Shown: positions 32,831-41,954 of the stretch, in pieces
Layout of the letters: each line of letters begins with the position of its first letter
Position numbering within the stretch: the first letter of the stretch is position 1
Assembly: GCA_964613795.1 (NCBI GenBank)
Contig: CAZTJR010000016.1
Coordinates: 1-64,000 of the forward strand
Reading direction: 5' to 3'
DNA from: Chromatocurvus sp964613795
Lineage (GTDB): Bacteria; Pseudomonadota; Gammaproteobacteria; Pseudomonadales; Halieaceae
Length of the DNA stretch: 64,000 bases
Translations under genes and position numbers: made by a program
The notes under the pieces: generated by a model
The model's database searches: none
Told to the model about the DNA's origin: nothing
The model's input: the letters and a program-made list of their open reading frames with translations, nothing else

Positions 32831-35353
32831 ATGATGCGACAGAATGACTTTGCAAGACGGCCACTGGCCGTGGCCATGGCCGGCGTAACCGCTACATTGT
32901 GCGCTGCAACCGTGATCGCGCAGGAGCCCGGCGCTGAGGCCATAGTCGAGGAGGTAGTTGTTACAGGGACCCGGCGCTCTGATCGCTCGGTTCTCGAGAG
33001 CGCTGTGCCTATCGACGTGATTTCCGAGGACATGTTGATGTCCACCGGTATCACCGAAACCAACCAGTTGCTCAACCGCCTTTTGCCCAGCTTTAACTTT
33101 CCGCTGCCCTCTGTCACCGACGGCACCGATCACGTACGTCCGGCAACGCTGCGCGGCCTGGCTCCCGATCACACGCTGGTTCTGGTCAATGGAAAGCGTC
33201 GGCATGCATCTGCGCTGCTAAACCTGAACGGCTCCGTTGGACGTGGCTCGTCCGCTGTTGATATGAACATGATTCCTGCCAATGCCATCAAGCGCATTGA
33301 AGTGCTCAGAGACGGGGCTGCAGCGCAATACGGCTCCGATGCCATCGCCGGCGTCATCAACATTGTGCTCAAGGATGCATCCAGTGGCTTTGGTGCGTCG
33401 GTCACCTATGGCGAGTACGACACTGAAATGGACGGCACGCCGGGGCTGGGAGGCGCCAGTATCGGGCCTGATGGCGCCCTGCAGTTGACGCCAGGTGGCG
33501 ACCGGAATGTCAATGACGGAGATACACTGACAGTCCGATTGAATGGCGGTGTAGAGATCGGTGACGGTGGTTATCTCAATGTCTCCGGTGAATTCCGGGA
33601 TCGCGATCCCACCAATCGCAGTGGCTTTGATCCGCGAAACAATTACGCAAGCCTTGCCGATGGCAGTGCCGATCCGAGGGAGCTGGATTTTGACCGCATC
33701 AATCACCGCTTTGGCAATGCGGATGTCGAGGATACCGCGCTGTTCTATAACGCCGGGGTACCTTTGAACGATGCCTGGGAATTGTACAGCTTCGGCAGTT
33801 ACGGTGAGCGTCAGGGTGAAAGTGCGGGCTTTTATCGCCGCGCCCAGGACAGCCGCAACTGGACAGAAATCTACCCGGATGGCTTCCTGCCACTCATCAC
33901 ATCCGACATTACGGACTACAGCGTCGCCGCCGGTGTGCGCGGTGACTGGAATGGCTGGGATGTAGACGCTTCACTACTGGTCGGCGGCAATGAGCTCGAC
34001 TATACGATCAAGAACACGCTGAATGCATCCTTCGGCCCCGACAGTCCCACGCAGTTCTTCGCCGGTACTTTGACCAATGAGCACCTGGTGTTCAATGCGG
34101 GCGCATCAAAGCTCCTGGATCTGGGTGGCCGACCCGTCAACGTCGCTTTCGGTGTTGAGTACCGCGATGAGACCTACAAGATAGACGCCGGAGAGCCAGG
34201 CAGTTATCAGCTCGGCGAATTTGAAGATCGCGCCGCCGGGTCCCAGGTATTTCCGGGCTTCACCCCCGAGTCTGAGGTCGATGCCAGTCGCGATAACATC
34301 AGTTTGTATCTGGATATTGATGCCGACGTAACCTCGCGCTGGAACGTGGCCGTTGCCGGCCGCTTTGAGGACTATTCGGATTTCGGCTCAACCTTCAACG
34401 GCAAGTTCGCCACGCGCTATGAAATCATAGAGGGTTTTGCCCTGCGCGCATCCACATCGACCGGCTTTCGTGCGCCATCACTGGCCCAGCAGTCCTTTAC
34501 CTCCATCGCCACCGTTTTTGTCGATGCCGTGCCGACAGAGACTGGCACCTTCCGCCCTGACAGTGACGTCGCCAGGGCGCTCGGTTCACCGGGTCTGGAA
34601 GAAGAGACCAGTATATCTTTCTCGGGTGGTTTCTCGTGGCAGCCATTGGACGGGCTCTCCGTTACGGCAGACTACTTTTACATAGAAATAGATGACCGCA
34701 TTGTCCTGTCCGAGAACCTTTCAGGTCCGGGCGTTGAGCAACTGCTGGCAGGCACGGGCGCCAATCGAGCGCGCTTTTTCCTGAACGGCATCGACAGCGA
34801 GACCAGTGGCTTTGATGTTGTCGCAACCTACAACCTGGAACTGGGGGAGTGGGGTTCGCTGCGTCTGAACGGCGGTTACAACTACACAGATAACAAGGTG
34901 ACTCGCGTGCTGCCGCCGCCGGAAGAACTGTCACTGATTGGCGTAACCGAGGACAACCTCTTTGCCCGCCGTGAAGTGACGCGATTCGAGGATGGCGGTC
35001 CGGAAGACAAAATCAACCTGGGTGGTGCCTGGTACTTTAACGATCTGACGGTAGACCTTCGATTTACCCGCTTCGGCGAGACACTCGACCCTGGCACTTC
35101 CGCGGAGTTCGACGAAAAGCTGGATGCACAATGGATCACCGATCTGGAGGTGGCTTACTCCTTCACCAGCAACATATCCGCAGCCGTGGGTGCGAACAAT
35201 CTCTTCGACGTCTACCCTGATGACACCGTGTCCAACGATCTGGCTGCGGGGCTGACGCCTACGACCTTTGATCGCATTTTCCCCTATTCGGGTTTTTCGC
35301 CTTTCGGCTTTAACGGGCGTTTCCTGTATGGACGTGTGGCGGTTCAGTTCTAG
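32831..35353 (+). CDS. TonB-dependent receptor, unknown ligand
   Basis: An 840-residue outer-membrane receptor with a signal peptide ending near VIA-QEP, TonB box EEVVVTGTRR, plug motifs TLRGLAPDHTLVLVNGKRRH and IEVLRDGAAAQYGSDAIAG, a barrel, and a terminal VAVQF. AGGGGG lies four bases before the first ATG and seven before the second (32834), so either may be used. A diheme peroxidase gene follows at 114 bases on the same strand. A haem dioxygenase-like gene and a TPR-sulfotransferase face it from the other side. The ligand is not predictable; no siderophore genes are nearby. Confidence 0.87.
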   Translation: MMRQNDFARRPLAVAMAGVTATLCAATVIAQEPGAEAIVEEVVVTGTRRSDRSVLESAVPIDVISEDMLMSTGITETNQLLNRLLPSFNFPLPSVTDGTDHVRPATLRGLAPDHTLVLVNGKRRHASALLNLNGSVGRGSSAVDMNMIPANAIKRIEVLRDGAAAQYGSDAIAGVINIVLKDASSGFGASVTYGEYDTEMDGTPGLGGASIGPDGALQLTPGGDRNVNDGDTLTVRLNGGVEIGDGGYLNVSGEFRDRDPTNRSGFDPRNNYASLADGSADPRELDFDRINHRFGNADVEDTALFYNAGVPLNDAWELYSFGSYGERQGESAGFYRRAQDSRNWTEIYPDGFLPLITSDITDYSVAAGVRGDWNGWDVDASLLVGGNELDYTIKNTLNASFGPDSPTQFFAGTLTNEHLVFNAGASKLLDLGGRPVNVAFGVEYRDETYKIDAGEPGSYQLGEFEDRAAGSQVFPGFTPESEVDASRDNISLYLDIDADVTSRWNVAVAGRFEDYSDFGSTFNGKFATRYEIIEGFALRASTSTGFRAPSLAQQSFTSIATVFVDAVPTETGTFRPDSDVARALGSPGLEEETSISFSGGFSWQPLDGLSVTADYFYIEIDDRIVLSENLSGPGVEQLLAGTGANRARFFLNGIDSETSGFDVVATYNLELGEWGSLRLNGGYNYTDNKVTRVLPPPEELSLIGVTEDNLFARREVTRFEDGGPEDKINLGGAWYFNDLTVDLRFTRFGETLDPGTSAEFDEKLDAQWITDLEVAYSFTSNISAAVGANNLFDVYPDDTVSNDLAAGLTPTTFDRIFPYSGFSPFGFNGRFLYGRVAVQF

Positions 35354-35467
35354 TTGATGTCGGCGAAAAGTGGCGGCGGCGCATAAGCGTCAATCGGGCT
35401 GTTAAGGCCTCATTGGCGCCGCTTGCTCCCGCCGCTGGCACTCCTATTACATTGCAGAAAGGGCATA

Positions 35468-36499
35468 ATGAAGCGTCCAACAGAACGACACGTCATGCAC
35501 CTGCTGGCATTATCTGCCGTTCTGACTTTGCCGATAGAGATAGCGCGGGCCGACGTAACATTGCGGGAACGGGCCAACGGGCATTTTATTGCCATTCCGC
35601 CGGTTTCCCCTGAGGAGCGCCTTGCCCCGCAGGCGACACTCGGACGTGCCCTGTTGTGGGACCCGCGCCTGTCCTCGAGTGGCGATACCGCCTGTGCCAG
35701 TTGTCATCTGATCGAAGACCATGGCTCTGATCGGCGTACTCGCTGCACAACTGCCCGCGGCGGCCGGACCGGGTTTCACTCGATGACCGTATTCAATACG
35801 CAGACAGCGGGTGCGGGCTTGCGCTGGCTGGCTGACCGTCAGTCCGGAAAGGTACAGGCACTGGGTTCCATTACCGGTTCGATGGGTTTTGAGCGGCGGG
35901 ACGATATTCTGCCGCCGCTGGCCGAGCACGGTTACCGGCCGCAATTTTCGGCAGCCTTTCCCGATGCCGATGAGCCTCTGACTGTCGATCATTATGGTCA
36001 GGCGCTGGAAGTCTACCAGCGTACCCTGCGCACGCCGGCCCCCTTCGACGCCTGGCTGACGGGCGACGATGCCGCCATGACGGAAACGCAGAAATCCGGT
36101 CTCAGGCGGTTCATGGACATGGGCTGCGCCGGTTGCCACGGTGGCGAATTGCTGGGCGGCCAGTCACTGCAGAAGTTTGGCCTGGTGGCGGATTACTGGG
36201 AGCACACGGGCTCTGATGAACCGCATCACGGCGTGATGGAAAAGAGCGGCCGCGAGGCGGACCGCGATGTTTTCCGGGTTGCCTCGCTGCGCAACGTCGC
36301 AGAGATGGCGCCCTATTTTCACGATGCCTCGGTAGCGACACTGGCGCAGGCAGTGCGCGTCATGGCCCGTGTGCAGCTCGGACGGGACCCTGACGACAGC
36401 GCGACGGCGGAAATCGTGAGTTTCCTGATGTCACTGACGGGTGAGATACCCGTGAACTTTGCGCCACCGGATGCGTTTATCGTTGGACAGAAGCCTTAA
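35468..36499 (+). CDS. Diheme cytochrome c peroxidase / MauG-family protein
   Basis: A 343-residue exported protein with two c-type haem sites: CASCH (about 77-81) and CAGCH (about 219-223). The family stretch VASLRNVAEMAPYFHDASVATLAQAVRVMA follows in two parts (VASLRNVAEMAPYFHD, then ASVATLAQAVRVM). The signal peptide ends near EIARA-DVT. The family includes hydrogen-peroxide reductases and enzymes that oxidise Trp in proteins, such as MauG and MbnH; sequence alone does not tell which. The ATG at 35468 is preceded by AAAGGG. It sits directly after the TonB receptor gene, and its end overlaps by 23 bases the end of the convergent IDO/PrnB-like gene. Confidence 0.85.
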   Translation: MKRPTERHVMHLLALSAVLTLPIEIARADVTLRERANGHFIAIPPVSPEERLAPQATLGRALLWDPRLSSSGDTACASCHLIEDHGSDRRTRCTTARGGRTGFHSMTVFNTQTAGAGLRWLADRQSGKVQALGSITGSMGFERRDDILPPLAEHGYRPQFSAAFPDADEPLTVDHYGQALEVYQRTLRTPAPFDAWLTGDDAAMTETQKSGLRRFMDMGCAGCHGGELLGGQSLQKFGLVADYWEHTGSDEPHHGVMEKSGREADRDVFRVASLRNVAEMAPYFHDASVATLAQAVRVMARVQLGRDPDDSATAEIVSFLMSLTGEIPVNFAPPDAFIVGQKP

Positions 36500-37655
36500 G
36501 TCGCTCGATATCCCGGTATCGCGAAGGAATGTCATCCCGCGGCGCCGCGGAGCGGAGATCGCACAGTGTCTTCAGGCCTTTGAGTAAGACCGGCAGCGGC
36601 GGCCCGCTGGCACTGAGATCCGCCTTGTCCTCGAGGCCAGCGTCCGACGCCGGCTGCACGATATACTTCTCGACCAGTAGTTCATGATGTTGAACAGCAA
36701 CCCTGCCATGTGCCTCGCACACCTCAAGGAATGCAGACACGTTGGTCTGGAACCAGTCTTCCCCGGCGTGCTCCTCAACGTCGTCTAGGAAGCTGTTCAG
36801 CAGGCTTTTGCGCCGCATGCAGTCGCGAAGCAGCAGCTGGTCCTCGGGCCGCATGAACAGAAACTTGTCCACGAGCAGCTGGGAGTAATAGGGATCGTCG
36901 GCGCGGCACAGGCCGAGCAGCAGATCGATCACGTTGATGCCCGCAAAGTCGCCGGCGTTCGCCCCGCGGTACTCGCGCAGACCGACGCGATGTGGCTTGT
37001 AATAGGGCCGGATGCAGAAGAAAAATCGCTGCATATCAAGCGCGTTAAACAGCTCCTGATTAGAGGCAAAAACGTCCTCGAGGGCTGCCCGGGCAACCCG
37101 CAGCAGATCGAGAGTGACCGGGTGGGAGACACCCAGCGGCAGGGAGTGCAGCAGCGCCTCGGCGGTGCGAATGTAGCCGAACACGCCGCGGGTGTTGTAG
37201 TCGATGAAGATGCGCTCGTCATTCAGCGCCGTGAAGGTCTTGTAGACGCCATTCACGGCGCGGTTGTGCGTTTCCAGGTGGCTTGAGGCGAAGCGCGGGA
37301 CAGCGCCCAGTGAGGCCCCCAGCTGCATGGCCAGTGCGGAGGCCTCTCTCAGGGGGGATCGGGTTTCGCGTGCCGGGTCGGTAACGCCGTGGCGCCGGCA
37401 CGCTGCCATGTAGAAGCCCACGTTGCCGAGCAGCTCGAAGCCGTTGTCAAAGCCTTCGTCGGTGTTGCCCTCCTTGAGCAACTGCGCGATGTAGTCCCGA
37501 CCCTCGGCAACCAGCTGCTGCTTGATTCCGTCGCCGATCCCGTCCACGTTATCCCGATTTTCCTGGGCGAAGTACAACTCCTCCAGTGCGGTATTCATGT
37601 CGCGGAAGTCCCGGCGTATCCAGTGGTCAAACGTCGATGCGAGGGGCGTTCGCAT
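36477..37655 (-). CDS. Indoleamine 2,3-dioxygenase / PrnB-superfamily haem protein
   Basis: A 392-residue cytoplasmic protein. The sequence around FFFCIRPYY (211-219) matches the FFxxxR of IDO, with Arg216 in the place of human IDO1 Arg231. AGDFAGINVIDLLLGL (234-249) matches the FAGGSAGQSS...DVLLGI region. HELLVEKYIVQPAS (324-337) closely matches IDO1 HLQIVTKYILIPAS, whose His is the proximal haem ligand. PrnB, the pyrrolnitrin-pathway enzyme, shares this fold. A Trp- or indole-type substrate is therefore likely, but the reaction is unknown. AAGGAGG precedes the ATG, which lies inside the end of the sulfotransferase gene (29-base overlap), so the two are coupled. Confidence 0.72.
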   Translation of the reverse strand: MRTPLASTFDHWIRRDFRDMNTALEELYFAQENRDNVDGIGDGIKQQLVAEGRDYIAQLLKEGNTDEGFDNGFELLGNVGFYMAACRRHGVTDPARETRSPLREASALAMQLGASLGAVPRFASSHLETHNRAVNGVYKTFTALNDERIFIDYNTRGVFGYIRTAEALLHSLPLGVSHPVTLDLLRVARAALEDVFASNQELFNALDMQRFFFCIRPYYKPHRVGLREYRGANAGDFAGINVIDLLLGLCRADDPYYSQLLVDKFLFMRPEDQLLLRDCMRRKSLLNSFLDDVEEHAGEDWFQTNVSAFLEVCEAHGRVAVQHHELLVEKYIVQPASDAGLEDKADLSASGPPLPVLLKGLKTLCDLRSAAPRDDIPSRYRDIERLKASVQR

Positions 37656-39060
37656 GGTCCTCCTTGTACGCCGTCATTGCGGCTTGCATCTGTTGCTGGA
37701 AGCGTGCGCCAAAGCCTATCAGGTCCGGCCGGATGCTGCCGTGGGAATCGATTGAGCGTGACGTAAAAAGGCGCCATTCGGATGCCACCGCCGCGGGAGG
37801 GCAATCAGATACTGTGTGGTGGCCGACATGAATGTCGAGTTCAAGTTCCTGTACAAGCGCCTGCAGGGCGCCGGTCGGATCTGTGGTGAGCGCTTCATAA
37901 TGTACCGTGGCTATCGGGTTGGGCAATTCACGCAGCCAGTGCGCCATCAGCAGTTCTGATCTGGCGATGGCCCTGCCGATCGTCACCAGGCTGTAGCTGT
38001 AGCCATGGCCGGTCTTGAAATGCTTGAAATACAGCGCGACAGCCAGATCCAGTGGATTCCGCCGACAAAAGACGATGGGCACGTCGGGGTGCAACAGTGA
38101 CAGGTAGCCAATGCGTCGCAGGTTGGCCGGCGAGGTGTCCGTGACATAACGCGGCGGGTGATCAGGTCGGGCGCGTTGTGCGAAATCGCGGTAGCGGCGG
38201 GCTAGCGGAGAGCCGTTCGGGCTCTCGGCGGCCCTGCGGCGAAGACCGGCAGCCAGCTCGGCAATATCCTCCGAGGTATCGAGGTCGGATACAAAGCGGC
38301 GAACAAATGCGAGCTCTCCCCCCGGCAGAACGTCGGCGTCTGCTGCCAGCATTGATTCAACAAGGCTCTTTCCGGAGCGCGGTAGTCCCGCGATGATAAT
38401 GGCCGGACAGCGTCCACCAGGTGACGTTTTTGCTGCCTGACCGCGGAAATACTGCCGTTTGATCGCGAGCGTTGAGGCCGGCACCGTGTACTGCTGTTGT
38501 CTGGCGCTGAAGCCACTGCCGACAAGGTGGTTCGCGCGACGATAAAACGTAAAGCCGACATCGTCGCGACCGGCATCCACGGAAATCTGGCCCAGCAGAA
38601 AGCAGGCTCTGGCACGATCCATCTCACTGCGGGACTCGTTCAGCGCAACGGAAAGAATGCGCGCCGCGTCCCGGCTGTCTGGGTGTACGGCCTCGAAGTT
38701 CAGCAATCCCCGGTAGGCATCCAGCAGCGAGGGGTTGATCCTGAGAGCCTGATGAAAGTGATGAACCGCCTGCTGCGACTGTCCTGCACGGGTCAGTGCA
38801 TGTCCGGCATAAAGATGCAGGCGCGCGTTGTCGCGGTATTGCTCCAGGCCTTGAAGGTAAATGGACAGCGCGTCGCCATTGCGCTGAAGGCCCTCAAGTG
38901 CCTTGCCGCAGAGCGCCCACACGGCGGGTCCCGCATCAGTGTCATCCTCAAGGATGTCACGGCTGCGCTCCAGGGCAGAAGCGAAACGCTTCTGCTGGAT
39001 ATCTGACTGCAGGGCCTCCAGCGCCGCCCGATCCTCGTCTTTTTGATCCGCCGCTGTCAT
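37627..39060 (-). CDS. TPR-domain sulfotransferase (copy 3)
   Basis: A 477-residue protein with TPR-like repeats in about 15-190 (AVHHFHQALRINPSLLDAY) and a sulfotransferase domain with AIIIAGLPRSGKSLVESML (about 218-236) and PIVFCRRNPLDLAVALYFKH (about 332-351). The PAPS loop has GKS rather than the GTT of the other two copies. It is followed by, and overlaps, the IDO/PrnB-like gene. The target is unknown; a protein or peptide Tyr is the usual target of this type, but small-molecule acceptors cannot be excluded. Confidence 0.84.
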   Translation of the reverse strand: MTAADQKDEDRAALEALQSDIQQKRFASALERSRDILEDDTDAGPAVWALCGKALEGLQRNGDALSIYLQGLEQYRDNARLHLYAGHALTRAGQSQQAVHHFHQALRINPSLLDAYRGLLNFEAVHPDSRDAARILSVALNESRSEMDRARACFLLGQISVDAGRDDVGFTFYRRANHLVGSGFSARQQQYTVPASTLAIKRQYFRGQAAKTSPGGRCPAIIIAGLPRSGKSLVESMLAADADVLPGGELAFVRRFVSDLDTSEDIAELAAGLRRRAAESPNGSPLARRYRDFAQRARPDHPPRYVTDTSPANLRRIGYLSLLHPDVPIVFCRRNPLDLAVALYFKHFKTGHGYSYSLVTIGRAIARSELLMAHWLRELPNPIATVHYEALTTDPTGALQALVQELELDIHVGHHTVSDCPPAAVASEWRLFTSRSIDSHGSIRPDLIGFGARFQQQMQAAMTAYKEDHANAPRIDV

Positions 39061-39165
39061 GCCCGATCAAGTGCCGCCTGTAAATGGATAACGGCGCACG
39101 TTAGCACACTCCGTGCGGGTCGCGGCATCCCGGGCCCCGTTGCGAAGACCCGGAGAGCGTATGCG

Positions 39166-40911
39166 TCAGATACCGTCGTCGGCCCCGTCCTCATCCGTTG
39201 TGTCGCCATCAATATCGCCTGTGGCGGCATCGTCGATGTCGTCCTCGGAGAGGTCGTCACCGGTCACGTCATCGTCCGGGGATTCATTGTCGCTGACATC
39301 ATCCAGCGACTCGCTCTCGTCGAGAGCATCATCTCCCGACGTGTCGTCCGTTGATTCGTCGTCGAAGATTGAAGCATCGCAGCTGCTGCTGTCATCCTCG
39401 AACCCACAGCCGAACTCTCGGGTCCCTTCCAGTCGCAGTCGGTCCTCCAGTTCGATTTCATCGGCCACGCCGTTCGCCTCTTCCTTGTCTTCTATTTTCA
39501 CCAGATCTCCGATCTGGAGCAGATTGAAAAAGTTGTCGGCATCCACCGTGTTGTCATCCGCATCTTCGTATTCGGTATCGCCGATTTGATAGGTGATGCC
39601 AAGAAGCGTGATGTCCGAATTTGCTACGAAGGATTCAACGGGTGCTCTGATCACGTCATCGTCGGGATCGTCCCGGTCTATCAGCGTCGCAATCAGTCGG
39701 TCGCCCGACAGGTAGGCCTCGATTTCAAGAAAGTCACCGCTGCGAACATCGGCCAGGGACATACGCCTGATCTGGTCGGTTTCGTCATCGAATCGGGTTC
39801 GGGCGTTTGCCAGGACGTCGACTGTGCCGGAGAATAGCCGCAGGCTGATTTCACCGGCGTCGGCATCGACATTGTCCACGCTTGCTTCAACCTTGATTCT
39901 ACCGCGGCGGGCCTCGACCGCGTCTGCGACCAGCACATTGCCATTCCAGGTGCCGTTTATCTGGACCACGGCACCGTTGAAGAGCGTGAGGTCGGCGGGA
40001 CTGAGAGCTGCCGATGATGCGTCCACCGGTGTGCCGTTGATACGAAAGTCGGCGTTACTGACGTAGCGGGACACACTGCCGTGAAGACGCACTGCTTCGC
40101 CCTCGGTAAAACGCCCGCCGCGGTTCGGCTCGTCTTCACCTTCAACCTCACTAGCGGTAATGGTGCTGCCATTCAATGTGCCTTCAACTGCAACAAACAG
40201 CCCGTCCTCGAGTACGCCGCTGTCGAGGTCGTCCAGCTCGGCATTTGAGTAATCCACGGTGAGCTCGCCGAGGGTGAAGGTGCTTGTGGTGAGGTTTCGC
40301 ACGCGGCCTTTCAGTTCCACTTCCGTGCGGCCGGGCTGGAACCGGGACTTGCGTTCGATCCGTGTCGCGCGCAGCCGGTTGCCCTGGCCAATAAAGCCGG
40401 AGACTTCCACGACGTCGTCCACGACAAGGGTGTCAAAGGTCGTGTCATCAAAGCGCGTGCCGTTGCGCTCGACAATCACGGCAAACCCGAGCACGCGCAT
40501 GAGCAGTGCGTCGTCGTCCGGGCTGTATTCAATGCTGGTAACCGGTCCCGTCAGCTCGTCGTCGTAGAGGATGCGCTGTGCAGTCCCGCTGACACCGTCG
40601 TCATTGATTTCACCCTGAACGGTAACGACCATGCCGACACTGAGCGCATCCTCGCCGCGGGTCTCGCCGTCAATGAGAACCTCCGCGTTGTCAGTCTCAA
40701 ACCTGACGCCGTTCACGAAAATGCTGCCGAAGCCGTCAATAGTACCGGTAGTGCTCTGGTCGATGCTGCTGGTACTGCCGCCGCCGGTGACTGTATCCGT
40801 GGCGCTGTTGCCGACAAAGCCGCCACCACCGCCTCCGCCTCCGCAGGCAGTCAGCACCAGCGCGAGGGCGCTGGCGGTAACGACGGGTTTACAGGTGCTT
40901 GTCATCTTCAT
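39166..40911 (-). CDS. DUF5666 repeat lipoprotein with acidic tail
   Basis: A 581-residue exported protein. The lipobox LVLTAC (about 18-23) is followed by a run of eight Gly, so it should be lipid-anchored. The body is a series of beta-rich DUF5666 domains, recognisable by repeats such as GTIDGFGSIFVNGVRF, LSVGMVVTVQGE, and VVDDVVEVSGFI, continuing to about 500. The last about 65 residues are Asp/Ser/Thr/Glu-rich (DDTSGDDALDESESLDDVSD), a low-complexity acidic tail that could bind calcium. A TGGGA-N6-TCCCA inverted repeat at 40991-41006 lies about 80 bases upstream. The function is unknown. Confidence 0.82.
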   Translation of the reverse strand: MKMTSTCKPVVTASALALVLTACGGGGGGGGFVGNSATDTVTGGGSTSSIDQSTTGTIDGFGSIFVNGVRFETDNAEVLIDGETRGEDALSVGMVVTVQGEINDDGVSGTAQRILYDDELTGPVTSIEYSPDDDALLMRVLGFAVIVERNGTRFDDTTFDTLVVDDVVEVSGFIGQGNRLRATRIERKSRFQPGRTEVELKGRVRNLTTSTFTLGELTVDYSNAELDDLDSGVLEDGLFVAVEGTLNGSTITASEVEGEDEPNRGGRFTEGEAVRLHGSVSRYVSNADFRINGTPVDASSAALSPADLTLFNGAVVQINGTWNGNVLVADAVEARRGRIKVEASVDNVDADAGEISLRLFSGTVDVLANARTRFDDETDQIRRMSLADVRSGDFLEIEAYLSGDRLIATLIDRDDPDDDVIRAPVESFVANSDITLLGITYQIGDTEYEDADDNTVDADNFFNLLQIGDLVKIEDKEEANGVADEIELEDRLRLEGTREFGCGFEDDSSSCDASIFDDESTDDTSGDDALDESESLDDVSDNESPDDDVTGDDLSEDDIDDAATGDIDGDTTDEDGADDGI

Positions 40912-41164
40912 GGTTCATCTCCTGATGGCCCTGCCGGGCCTCTCTGGCGAATGTCATCACGGGCATGTCATGAGTGCGCGACGGCCAAAATGGGAAAATA
41001 ATCCCAATTCAGTGCGCTGTCAAGCGTGGCGCCTGCCGGCTTGCGATGTGCCCGGCAGGGTCTCTCTGTTTGCGTCGTCTTGTTCTGGAGGCGGAACCGG
41101 GATCAGCCAGTGGACCCCATGTTGTCGGGAGAGCGGGGCGGAGTGCCCCACTCAGGCGCGAGGG

Positions 41165-41845
41165 TCAGTTGTTTTTTTTCTGTGCCTCCTCCATGCCTCG
41201 CAGGAATTCGCCCACCTTGCGGCCTGCCTCCTCTGGTGACATTTCCTCGAAGCCTTCAAATTCAGAGCCTATGTTTTCCATTCGCTCCGCCATCTGCCGC
41301 GAGGCGCGTTCGCCTGCCGTATTGGACAGGATCAGCAGTACGGCGAGTGTGCCGAAAACCGTGGCGGCGAGTTTGCGGGAGCGCCCATGGACCTGAACGC
41401 TGGCCTCAATCATAAGGAAAGCGCCCCAGGCAATGGCAAGAATGTTGCCGACATAGGGAATGATGGAAACGACGCCGACAATAGGATAGGTAGCAGCCAC
41501 AGAGGCCTGGCAGCGGAAGGCCGTCTCGTAGTTTTCATTCGAGCCCATGAGCTTCCAGATCACGAACAGAACGGCGGCCCCGATAAAGGCGCCGATCACC
41601 GCGGCGATTGGCGTCACGATCAGCGCGGCAAGAAAACCACCGGCCACGACGCCCGTGGTGGCCCCGAACAAGGCCCAGACAGCGGAGATAACCCCAAGAA
41701 CAGCGGCCATGATCGCAATAAACACCATGGGTTCCATAAAACCGCCGCTGCGCGGCATCTGACGGAAATAGCCGCTGGGATCGGCAATCACCCATATGGC
41801 CTTGCGAATGATCGCGTCAGGGTTGAACGCTGTGTTGTCACTCAT
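41165..41845 (-). CDS. Yip1-family membrane protein
   Basis: A 226-residue protein with five hydrophobic helices in about 35-175. The N-terminal IIRKAIWVIADPSGYFRQMP is typical of bacterial Yip1 proteins, and a charged cytoplasmic tail ends the protein (EEMSPEEAGRKVGEFLRGME). The function in bacteria is unknown. AGGAGACGTGC precedes the ATG. It is divergent from the MFS gene. Confidence 0.78.
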   Translation of the reverse strand: MSDNTAFNPDAIIRKAIWVIADPSGYFRQMPRSGGFMEPMVFIAIMAAVLGVISAVWALFGATTGVVAGGFLAALIVTPIAAVIGAFIGAAVLFVIWKLMGSNENYETAFRCQASVAATYPIVGVVSIIPYVGNILAIAWGAFLMIEASVQVHGRSRKLAATVFGTLAVLLILSNTAGERASRQMAERMENIGSEFEGFEEMSPEEAGRKVGEFLRGMEEAQKKNN

Positions 41846-41954
41846 GCACGTCTCCTTGTATTGTCAGGTTTTGCCTGCATTGACAGTGCGCTCGCCGCGG
41901 GTTTTCCCGGCAGCTGGCCTGGCGCCGGTTTGCGCCGTGCCGGCATTGCGCGTA

